Of a stretch of 64,000 nucleotides of DNA, positions 1 to 12,200 are shown in pieces (the first letter of the stretch is position 1; the number at the start of each line of letters is the position of its first letter). Below the pieces are notes generated by a model. That model was given only the letters and a program-made list of their open reading frames with translations, was not told the origin of the DNA and ran no database searches. Origin of the DNA: Nematostella vectensis (taxonomy: Eukaryota; Cnidaria; Anthozoa; Actiniaria; Edwardsiidae); contig NC_064047.1 of assembly GCF_932526225.1 (NCBI RefSeq), forward strand, positions 8,917,994-8,981,993, read 5' to 3'. A program made the translations under genes and the position numbers.

Positions 1-240
1 AAAGCCAGGTACCCCCCTCCCCTCCTCTTGAAACGCCTTTCACGAGGTTTTCATGGGTCGTGAATTCCTCAAGAATCCACCATTAGGGGGAGACTGGAGC
101 GAACCTGAGGAATCCTTCATAAATCTTTATAGCTCTTTAAGCTTGATATATTAAAAGAAGTTTAGAGGGAACCATAGAGCCAGTGCGCATATGCTACTAA
201 TAACGTTAAGCTTTAATCTTTTCATGGTCCTTGTTACCAG
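1..240. other. Intron of the myosin-IX gene, left edge
   Basis: No exon is visible before the acceptor at 239-240. The stretch at 88-108 (aatccaccattaggggga) resembles part of the 82-bp minisatellite unit at 46137-48690, but the match is too short to call. Confidence 0.4.
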
Positions 241-3200
241 GCCGCTTTTCGTGGCTTCCTTGCGCGGATGGACTTGGATCAGCAGCACTGCGCAGCCGTG
301 AGAATTCAAGCAGCATGGAGAGGCTACTACGCATTCGTCAACTACCACAGACTGCTGGACAATATAGTGCTACTACAAGCCGTCGTCCGAGGCTTCCTCG
401 AACGGCAAAGGTACACAGGAAACCCGCGCTTGCATGTCTAGTGAATGTTAACTCCATTTCTATTTTAAAGGCTATATTGTTAACTTCCTAAAAATCGGGA
501 GAAAACGACACGAACTCCTGCCCTCCACCACGCTACTACGGGCCTGTATGGGGACCTGTATTTTTAGAAAATTTATTTATTCTTTTCTTAATATCGCGCA
601 ACACAATAAAGCTAAGTTTCCAGGGAAGACTTAGTTTTCAGTAGTTTTAGCGGGTTTAGTGTGCTTCTAAACGGATGTTCATCTCTTATACATACGCTTT
701 TTGAGGAGGGGGAAAGGGGGCTGGGATAGCATTCGTAGACTTTTAGGCTGATTCAGACAGCACGATTGATTCGTATGCGACTTGCGTTGCCTTCAACTTG
801 ATGGTAGTGTGTAATTCTGGGCCAAAACATGTGGTAGACAGGTTTCATACGACTAAATCGTACTGACTAAATAGGCTTTTAGTCGGACATTCGCGAGTCG
901 TGCACAAGAAACTCGTGTCATTATCCGAGACTTACGTCATGCAATCTTCCAGATTCCTTAAGTTACTAGATGAGAGACGACTAGAGGAAGAAGACAGACT
1001 TAGGCGAGCCTCGATCCTGGCCGAAGTCTCCATGCGACCAAAGTAAGTAGACCCCAAACCACTCAATTCGATAATTTTAAAAAATGCGTTAGTCAGGCAA
1101 GCCTTTTGTTTCTGTTATCTTTTGGTATTAAGAAACATTATTCTGACATATAAATAAAGTTTATATCTATGTGTCAAGGAATTCTCGAAGTAGCCATCTG
1201 AAAAACAAGCTTTATTCCTTATTTACCAAACTCAATTGAAAACAAGGCAACAGTTTCAGATAATCAGCCGATGGAAATGGATGCTTTATCACCCTTGGTA
1301 TTTGGCTAGGGTGACAAAATGGTGGATGACAAAGACGTATCGCAGTCCTAGAGAGCAGCGATAGTTTATTTATCCCATATTTGGAAGGTCACGTGTCCCG
1401 CCTCGCTTTCAGGCTTGTCGATGTCGATTCGCGCCGTCTCGTCCGTTCTCTGAGCGACCCCACCGAATACGAGAAACTCAAAAACAGACTATATCAGATC
1501 GACGAGAAACCGGAAGTACAAACACCGGAAGTGAAACTATCAAGAAGCGATAGCGAAACCCCCCAGAAGAGCCCCGGGTAAGATACCCTCTGACAAGCCA
1601 TAGAAACAATGGGTGTAAAGGACAAGGGAACCATAAAATGTTAAAGCCGCATTGTCACCAGTAGAATCCGAGATATTAAACGGGCCATCCGCTCTAAATT
1701 ATCAATCACATCCCCAAAGAAACTTCCAATAAACACACTGCTTTCAATATTTTGAAAATATTATAATGAAAAGAAACGACGTATTGGAAAGGAATTCTCG
1801 TGAAACTAGTTCATCGAGATCTTGAGATGGCACCTTACATGATTTTACATGGTTTTCATTTGAATACGTGTATTTAGTTAAACTTTTTTCAACATTGCAG
1901 AGTCCGAGAAATGTCAAAGATGTTCGAGCGAGAGATCTCGCTTCTAAAACCTGCAGATGTAAGTTCACCTTCAACAATATCATCGTTCTAAATAGCCTTA
2001 AATCGCCCAAAGGGCCCATATCTTGAAATGTCAGAAGAAATGTTTAGGCGATAAAAACCTCTAATGTACTTTCCGTCATGTGCTTTTCATATTGACACTC
2101 CCTAGATTCCCTTCCTAGATCGCTCCTGAAATTTACATCATCTACGTAAAGTTGCGTAACCCTGAAGTTTTTTTTTTCTTTCAGCACATTCGCACACGAG
2201 CGGCTACCGACTCGTACAAGAACCGCATTCACAAGACAGGTCGCCCCACGCCCCTCATGGTCAATACTCACCGCGCGGAGCAACAAAGGGGCTTGGATCT
2301 AGACGTCATCAAGCTTACACCCATGCGTTCACCCAAGGAGGTATTGCAGATCCAGGAAAACAAGGCGAGTAGGGCGCGTTTGGAGGTGACTCGATAATAT
2401 TCGGGAGTGATTCGGTACTATTCGGGAGTGACTCGATATTATTCGGGAGTGACTCGGTTACTATCCGGCAGTGACTCGATACTATTCGGGAGTGACTCGG
2501 TATTTTTCGGAAGCTTCTCGGCAATATTCGGACAGTGCCTCGGTACTATATTCGAGTGACTCGGTATTATTTGTAAATAACTCGATACTATTCGGGAGTG
2601 ACTCGGTTACTATTCGGGAGTGACTCGATAATATTCGGAAGTGTCTCGGTACAACTCTTCTTTCAAAAATGCGTACGACATACCACTTCAACCTTGTGTT
2701 GATTTGCTGCCCTTATTCTGCAATATTTGGGTGATTCTTGTGTTATTGAATAATATTCAGGAGTGACTCCGTAATATTCGGGACTGAATCGGTACTATTC
2801 GGGAGTGATTTGGTACTATTCGGGAGTGACTCGGTACTATTCGGGTGTGACTCGGTTCTTTTCCCTGCTCTTGTGTATCTCTGAAGTATTCTGGATTGGT
2901 TAGGTAGTATTCACGATAGTATTTTTTGTGTGTGACTATTATTATTATTCGGGTGTGACTTGGGACTATTCGGGCGTGACCACTTACTATTCGGGTGTGA
3001 CTTTTTCCTATTCGAGTTTGACTTGGTACTATTCGGGCTTGACTATTCACTATTTGGGTGTGACTTTTTACAATTCGTGGTGTGATACTAATATACTTCC
3101 ATGCTTTCTTGATGTGACTAGTTCCATTTATGTTTTCAGATCGCCAGTGCGGATAATCCCCCTTCAACATTCTCCCGTCGCGTTTCAACCAGCATTCGCC

Positions 3201-6200
3201 GTCGCCTATCAACAAAATCAAAAAACAAACAACAGCGCTCGAGCACTTCCGACATTCCCGATGTGGTCCCGACGGCACCTCCGGAAGACGAGGACGTACT
3301 CGAAGAGCCGAGACTCGGCTCCACGACCGCCATCTATGAGATCGGGAAGCTATCGGCTTCGTCGGAAAATATTCGGAAAACGAAGAGGAGTATTTTTCGT
3401 CGGAGAAATCGCCATTCTATGCGGCGGAAATCTGAGCCTGGTTTGGCTAAAAACAGCACCAAGAGATCGGCTATAAAACCATCTCGATCAGAGGAAGGTA
3501 GGAGATTACTACGCCCTCGCAATAAAACCTCTTAGATATTTAGCAATCTTCTAACTACCTAGATTCGCGCTACGTGATAGTTGAGATTGGCGTTACATTT
3601 TTGGTTGCAGGAGTAGAAAACTTTTCGGGAGGTTCAAATTTTACTCAATACCTTCGAATAAAATACTCATCCTACCCTTCACACTTTATTTATTAGTTCA
3701 TTAGTTTGTTTGTTTGCTCGTTTGTTCGTTCGTTCGTCCGTCCATCCATCCATCCGTCCGTTTGTTTATTTGTTTTTTTGTTTGTTTGTTTGCTTTTCTT
3801 TGTTTGTTTGTACTATAATTTGTTCGTTTGCTTGTTCGATTTTTGTTTGTTTGTTTGTTTATGTTTATTTATTCATTTCCACTACTTCCACTAGAATTAC
3901 TGAACGAGATCAAGTCCACGAAGATCATCAGTACGGTTTCCAAGGCCGCCATCATCCCTGGCAACCAGCAGCTGAAGCCCACCAACAAGAAGTTCGCCAA
4001 AGGCGCGGCCGACTTCGCTGCACTTGAATCCTTCCTTATGAACAAGGTGCAGTCATATTTCCTTTGGAACTCATGAGATAAAATAAATAAATAAATTTGG
4101 AAGCTTATCACTCTCCTTTCAGCTAAAATGCTGAATTACGAGAGCGCAGATACAACGACGTCGAGTCGAAGGTATAGAAGGTGCAAGACAGCCGCTATAC
4201 GACTTGTGTCTAACCATGGAGCACAGCTTAGATTTTGTTGGTTTTTGTTGAGGGAGGAAAACGGACAACTCAGAGAAAAACCTTAAGCACAAAGACCAAC
4301 AAACTAAATTTACCTCGGAACCGGGAATCGAACTCGGAACCCTGTGGTGAGAGGCACAGGCACTATAGAGCGACCGGGAAACCTGTGGTGAGAAGCACAG
4401 GCACTACAGAGCGACCGGGAAACCTGTGGTGAGAGGCACAGGCACTACAGAGTGACCGGGAAACCTGTGGTGAGAAGCACAGGCACTACAGAGCGACCGG
4501 GAAACCTGTGGTGAGACACAGGCACTACAGAGCGACCGGGAAACCTGTGGTGAGAGGCACAGGCACTACAGAGCGACCGGGAAACCTGTGGTGAGAGGCA
4601 CAGGCACTACGGAGCGACGCTCTGCCAACTGCGCCACCATTACATCCCAATGTGCAAGAAGCCAACGCTCTGGAGTAACCTTGAGTTGATTAGAGGGAAT
4701 ACGGAGACTCGGCCACTGCCATTCCTTACGTTTTTTTTTTCTCTTCATTTTCGCAGATTTCTGATATGAACCACGAGGGGCGAAAGCGAGACACCATCGT
4801 GGACGGCGTATTTAAGAAGTCTCTTCAGGAATTCCACGCGTTTCTCATATCGGAGTACTCCTGGGTCATGAACGTAAGTCACGATTCACAAATGACGGCG
4901 GTTGATACAAGAGAGCACATCAATCCAGTAGTTACTCTCACAGACGACTTGCATTGCAAGCTCCTTTTGTGCCGTCACCCTTATTTAAGTCTTTAAATAG
5001 TTCAACATGATTATTCAGTAAATAGCCGTATATAAGAATATTTGGGTTAAGAACACCCTGGCTGAAATTTGGCAAAAAAAAGAACATATTATGAAACACA
5101 TCCAGCCTGAAATATGAAATAAAAATTCCCTTACATAGCTAAACAATTATCAACTCTGATTGGCTCCTTTCTTATCTCATCGTAAACCAGTATGTCCCAC
5201 ATATAACAACCCAATAAGCTTGAATCCCTAAAATGGGTGTTTTTATATGCAGTTTTTTTTTCTGTAAGGCTTGCCATAAATGACAAAAAACACCATAAAA
5301 CCTTCTATGCTCTGTGTTCAGCATGACAAGTCTGTGAGCCTCAAGTATGAGGACATGTGCAGCAGCTTTGAGGAGATTCTCAAGAAGACTATCAAGAAAG
5401 AGCGAATCAGCGCCTCGTTCCCAGCCATTATGGGTACCAACGCGTTCGCAGGGGTTCTTGACGAATTCTTTCTTATAAGGTAAAGGGACCAACTGATTCA
5501 CTTATCTCCTGATAAGATAATGGGACAATCGCATTCGCCGCTATACTGGAAAGTCACAAACCAAAGCAAAGATAGAGAGAAGATAGATGCAAAAGGAAAA
5601 TAAAACACGCATCGATGTATAGACGGAGAAACAATCAGACGTAGAGATGAATATTGAAAAGTCAGAAAAGTAGACTAACAGACAGTTCATAGCGAGTTAA
5701 GATGAACAGATAGACTGGCACATAATATGTAGTTAATCTCTGCTGCTTGTTCCAATTTCAGGTCATCACAAGATATTCCAGCTAAAGTCCCTAAGGTATT
5801 ACACGTTCCGTACTCACAAGTTTTGTTTTCCTCCCTATGTCATCGTAGCCAAATTTCGAACTAGCTTTAAAGAAATTTTGAAGCCACCATCCCCCTGGTA
5901 GACTTGCTATTGCTTGGCAGTCGGGATCAGGCTATAAATTGGCTTGGAACAGAGCTCGAGAAACAAACAAGCTAGTTACAGTCAATATTTAAGCCCAATG
6001 TGTCAAGATATCACAAGATATCACAAGATATTCCAGCTAAAGTCCCTAAGGTATTACACGTCCCGTACTCACAAGCTTTGTTTTCCATGTCAATATTTAA
6101 GCCCAATGTTTAAGTCACATCGCGTGACAAGTTCGTTTTAATGCAGTTTGATGTATGCTGCACTAAACTGTTTTGCTTGATTTAAGGTGCACAAGAGAAG

Positions 6201-9200
6201 ACACAAGAAAGGGAAAAACGAAGTTGTGGTAAGCTTTAGGAACAGAGGACCAACAAACACCATCACATTTCCCCACACCACGACAGAGCAAAAAAATGGC
6301 ATGAAATTACCCAATTCTCGATATATAAGCTCACGATTCTGCATACAAGGAGTTCCTCTGACCAAAAGCTTAATTCCAAATTTTAAAGAAATTTAGAATA
6401 TATGAAATTTAGATATTAGCAAGCAAAGTTGGCTTAATTTCTGATTGGAGCCCGACTTCTCCCTAAAAACGAGGAGAATTCATAATTTGAACATTTGAAA
6501 ATTGTACTTCAAGCCTCATATCTCGAAGACGAATCCATTAGAAAAAACACTTTTTGATACACCTATTTCAATTAAGGTTGACACTCTAAGAAAATGGAAA
6601 ATGATGAATGCTTTAAACCACTGGTTAGGGAAAACATGTCTTGTATCTTTTATAACCTTCAGTGCGAGGCTAAATTAAGTTTGTCATAGCGAGGCCCTTG
6701 TAATGAATAAATTTTAATACAAGAAGACATTATTGACCAAACTTTGTTCCATTTTCTATTTTCTTATAGTCAAACTTAATTGAAATAGGTGTATGTTGGT
6801 TTACATAACATAAGGAACCTCTATGCAAAAATTCATACTATCCAAAGTTAACCAGACCTTATTTTGGAAAAACTTGCCATTTTTTGGCTCTGTCCTACCC
6901 CACCACATTATCATTTTAGCCTGCGACTCGTTGATTACTTATCTCTTTTCATGACTCTCATTTAAGCACAACCACCACAAGTTTTCGGTGACGCAATTCA
7001 GCATACCGACGTTCTGTGAGCACTGTAACTCGTTGATCTGGGTGCTCGAGAAAGGCATGGTCTGCCAAGGTGAGTGAGATCAATTAAAGCCGCATTGTCA
7101 CCAGTTCACTTCCGGAGGTCCGACGGAAACCTCAACCGTTAAAAGACAAAAGAATCTATTAGAATCCGAGATCTTTCACATGCCATCCGCTCTAAATTAT
7201 CAATCACATCCTCGAAGAAACTTGCAATATACACACTGCTTTCAATATTTTGAAATATTTTTCGCGTTTTCTGTTTAAAATCATCGGAGATTGTAACGTA
7301 ATCGACCGGAAGTAAACTCGTGACAATGCGGCTTTAACAACAAAAGCAACTACATCAACAAAAGCAGCAACAAGTACTACTACGACGATAGCGATGATAA
7401 TGTTATCTATTTTACGCAAATCCGCCTTCCTTACCCAAATATCTAATTGTCAATTTTTTTTTCCAGCCCTGAGCATTATGCTATTTCTGTAGATTGCAGG
7501 TTTACATGTCATAAGAAATGTCACACCAAGTCTACCCTGCTATGCAGTAAAAATACCTTCAAGACAACTACAAAGGTAAGGAAAACTGACAAAGGTTAAG
7601 GCGATACAGTAGAAATAACAGTACAATCCACCCCGCTAACTCGCAAAAGTAGACAAAAATCGGTTTGAGTAGTAAGTAGGTAGGTTTCTGATTTAGAATA
7701 TCCAAGTTATGATGTGGACCATAGAAATAGTATCATTTTGATCATTTGTGATTAAAACTCACTTTTTAATCATAAACTTAGTAGATAGGAGATTAGATAG
7801 AAGAAAGTAACGAGGAAAATGCCAAGGGAAAGAAAACTGTTTAACGTTATAAGGGAGTTCGAGTTATCCGGGTTATGTTATGGATATTTGTGCTTTGAAA
7901 CGTTGTCTCTGTTCAGGTTAAGTATTCAGAGTTGGGTTTGTAGCGGTTTACTGGAGTAAATATCCTGCCGAAAATGATGATCTTTTGGTTTGAACAAGGA
8001 GAAGGAGAAATAGGTTTTAAAAGCTGTCAGAACCTAGAAAAGCAATACATTATTCAAGCATTAACATCAGTCTTTTCTTATTGAAAAATCGCCAAATATG
8101 AGAAGTTTTGCTTGTGATATCTTTTCGTTCCCACCCACCCACCCACCATCCTCACTCCCTCCCCTCAGAAAAAACCTAGCTACACCCTTGGTCTAGGTTA
8201 GAAAGGCAAAACCATTTAATTTTTTTTATGTTTCGAAATTGCGAGAAGAATAAAAAATTATTTTTTTATGTTTCGTAATTGCGAGAAAGTCTTACTTTCT
8301 AGCAGGCTGAGTGGGGCAGGAAAAGATACCACGCACTTTCGGCACATCAAGATATCACCATGGAAACAAAATATACAAATCTATGAATAGCAATTTGAAT
8401 ATTTTATAATCTGTACTACTTTTAAATCGACTATTCACATTTGTTATAATCCATTCTGCTAACTTTTTCAAATTGTTGCTTTTCGTTAAGAATTTTTTGT
8501 TCAGTATTTATATTGGCAAAAGCATAGGATAAGGTTTTCAATCCTTTTTCGATAGTTTAGAAATAGACCAGTTTTAATACAGAAGGGTCTTTCCTTATAA
8601 AGGAGAAAAGATTGTCACGTTGTGTTGGTTTTTATTTTTACCTTTATCATTGGGAATTAAACTTGAGAGACATGAAAAGAAAGACAAGTTTTAAGATGCG
8701 GTTTGGCTTGCAGAGAAGTTCAGTATTCGGCGGAGATCTGGGCGAGGATACATCTATTGAACAGCCTGTACCAGAAATCGTCGAGAGACTCATCCAAGAC
8801 ATCGAGATACGAGGTAAAAAAACACGATTACGGAATAGAAAAAAAGTACTTCAACTATTTGACTTGATTTTCGCATATTTCTCCTATTATAATGCACATA
8901 TTCAGACGAATTTACTAATAGTCGAAAATGTGGATTAATCGGTTAATCTTTTAATTTTGCTTATTACAATGTTATTTCTAGATAAGGCGCGAGCGACTGG
9001 TTACTTATTAGTGCGAAATGGAGGTGATTTTAGCGAGTTACAGACGCGAGAAAAACAAAAAAAAAGGCAAATTCCTTTTTCGCGCGCGCTCTTATTTTCA
9101 CCGCTTTTTTTCTCATATTCTTTCTATACTAATGGATTCGTTATTGATATTACTTCCTCTCCCCAGGTCTCTATGCCGAGGGAATCTACCGGAAGTCACC

Positions 9201-12200
9201 GAGTGCTGTTGCTGTCAGAGCGTTGAAGAACGCGATAGTGTCTTCCGGTATGTTACACGTGACGACATCTTTGCATAATTAGTAGTACTTCTTATTATAA
9301 GTTAAAGCATGGCACGAGGGGAATTTAGGTATTAAATGTCCCCGCAACCGAGGGATGATTAGTTGGCTTTAACTAGTTTTCCCGAGGTTGAGGGGACATT
9401 TAATCCCTAAATTCCGCGGATGCCATGCTACAACTTTGTAATACCATGATCACCGAGGAAATAAACTCGCAACTACGAGTAATATAAGGTTGGATGAGCG
9501 AAAAAGGTTCAGTGGATCAGGACATTGCACAGGCATCGTTCTTTTTATCACTCTAGAGATCACATTTTCACAAACAATTCTCAAATCAAACATAGTTGAT
9601 TCACATAGTTGCTCTACATATCTACAGTTAAGTTTTTTTACGTCATTAGCACGCATGCGTACAGCAAAATCATCCCACATGGATCTAGTCTAACGTTGTT
9701 TCGGTATCACGAGATCAAATACTCTGGTCTCTTGGCGCAGGGTCTATTCCATGCTCTAATCATGCCTTCTAGTTGTTTTCCTGGAAAAGAACTAGAAGAC
9801 AAGTAGTTTGGTTCTAAATTTATCTCATGCACTGATGTAAAGGGAAATTTAGAAGACAAAAGATTATTTTGTTTTTTTCTTAATCTCCCTCGTCATTAAT
9901 ACATGAGGGAAATTTAGAAAGTAAATCTCCCTTATCATAAATGCATGAGGGAAATTTAGAACCATCTATTGTTTTGGAGGAAATATAGCTTGTAATCGTC
10001 CCTCAGAAAACAAAAGAATCCGAGGTGATCATGGTGTTACCGTAAGATGTATACTTCAAATAAGGCCACTCGAAAATCATTGTATCGTAACCCGCAGTGC
10101 TTCATGGGTAGCGTATAAACGGTTGAATCCTGGTCTCTGATAGCCATGTGTACTTTTACATGGACATAAATAAGAATGCTGCTTTACAAATTGGATACTA
10201 TATCTTGGAGTCCGCTTCGATCATTTTGTTGCTTTTTGGTTAATGGTTTATGAATTGAGAAATTTCAAGTAAACTTGCAGGTTATCTTGTTTTCCTTCGT
10301 TTTCCATGGTACAGCCATTTTGAATAGGTCCGAGGAACACTTGATTTTTTTTCCCACAGGAATTCACGCCAGCTCGCCCCAGTTTCCTTTAGAGCATTTA
10401 GACAAAGGACTACATGTTTGCTATGGTTCCCTGCGCACTGATATCTATATATTTATACAAATTATCAATTTTACACAGGTATCTCGGATTTAGACCTTAG
10501 TTCGCACGTGGTTCACGTTGTCGCAGCAGTGCTTAAGTTGTTCTTCAGACAACTCTCGAGCCCAGTCTTCACGGACGATGTCTATAACGAAGTAATACGA
10601 ACTGCAGGTAAGTGGACACAGAAAACCCATTACACCACAGGTAGCCAAACATACCATCATGCAGCGCAGCGCACCACAGGATGCCCATAAACATTGTACA
10701 ACAGGGGGCCCGTTACACCACAGGGAAGCAAACACACCACAGGATACCAATTTACATAGTACCAAAGGGAGCCCGTTACACCATAGGAAGGTTTTTACCC
10801 AAAGCACCATCACATGGAGCGCAACACACCACAGGAAACCCATGTACATCGAACAACATGGAGCTTATTGCATCACAGGGAGCCCGTTACACCACGTTAC
10901 ACCCAAAACGTGGTCACATGGAGCGCAACAAACCACAGGGATCCCATAAACCTTGTACCACAGGGAGCTTATTGCACCAAAGAAAATGCATAGCATTGTA
11001 GGGAATGCGTAACGTGTGAACCTTAAAAGCCTATTTGTACCACAGGAAACCCACATTCTACCTCGTCATACAATACGTGACAGCGTCAGACAATACGTGA
11101 CAGCGATCACAAAACGAAAGGAAACAAGATCTGACGTTTCTTTTAAAAGTCAGCCCTATGTTATAAGTCTAGTCTTCTCATAGTGAAACTTAATGGTACC
11201 GACAAGCTGTAGAAAAACAACTAGATGGCCTGCGTAGGCGTTTTGGAAACAGGGAAATGTGTTAATTACACAGGATGGAATTGATGTGTTGTACGCCTCC
11301 CCATATATGAGAACACATTAGTTTCGTGCATGAGCCCTCTGTCGAAGCAAAAGAATCAAACTTCTCTCTGGTAAATTTTGCTGCCAATTTGTCTCGCCAG
11401 CAACTCAGATTCGTCTTGTCCTACGCGCCATTTATCCGGGGTCGTGCTCAAACAGTCTATCGCATGTATAATTCTCGTCCCTTTAGATCTCTCGGACGAG
11501 CGGGAACAGCTTGAGACGTTGTACGCTTTGGTTCAGAAGTTGCCTCCCGCCAACCGCGCTACATTCGAGAGACTTGTCTTCCATTTGGCAAGGTAACGAA
11601 CAGAATAATTAAGAATAAATATAAGCATTTGCATAGTGCCTATTAAACAGTTTCTTACTTTGTTTAACACTTAGGGCGCGTTTTTTTACTCGTGATTCCG
11701 CAATGAGATTGATTAGAATAGAAAAACGCGCGTCCGTTTATCCCGCGTTCCCATTCCGGAATGGAATGAAGGCCATTCCACCGATTCTGCTACCTGTAGC
11801 AGAATGACTCGAATGCCATTCTGAATATTCTCTACCAACCATTCCTATTTCAGAATGATAGGAAAAAGCGCGCCCTTGAATCCCTAATACGTATTAAGAA
11901 TGGCCAACCATGGAACTAGGGAACACAAGCTCTTAGTGAGCTCACACACGTTCAACTAGTAAAATTCAGGACCGCCCTAACTATACATGACAAAAAATAT
12001 ATTCTGCACGCAAGTTATCAAATGAAATCGCGGTTTTTCATTTTCGTGGACGTTTTACCAAAGAAATCCCAAATAATTGTTTGCTTTACGTCGTCTTTGT
12101 TTTGCAGAGTCGCGGAACACGAGTCGTCGAATTTGATGAACTCCAACGCTCTCTCAATTATTTGGGCCCCGTGCATCATGAGACCCCCCGCGAACGTCAG

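Noticed and set aside
3140-3497. Alternative frame of this exon (182-codon ORF from 2928)
   Set aside because: It starts inside the minisatellite and breaks phase with the next exon; the chosen frame is open and joins correctly on both sides.
10361-10450. Possible RhoGAP exon starting GIHASSPQFPLEHLDKG
   Set aside because: The acceptor at 10477-10478 gives the expected RhoGAP sequence in phase; this stretch ends without a usable donor.
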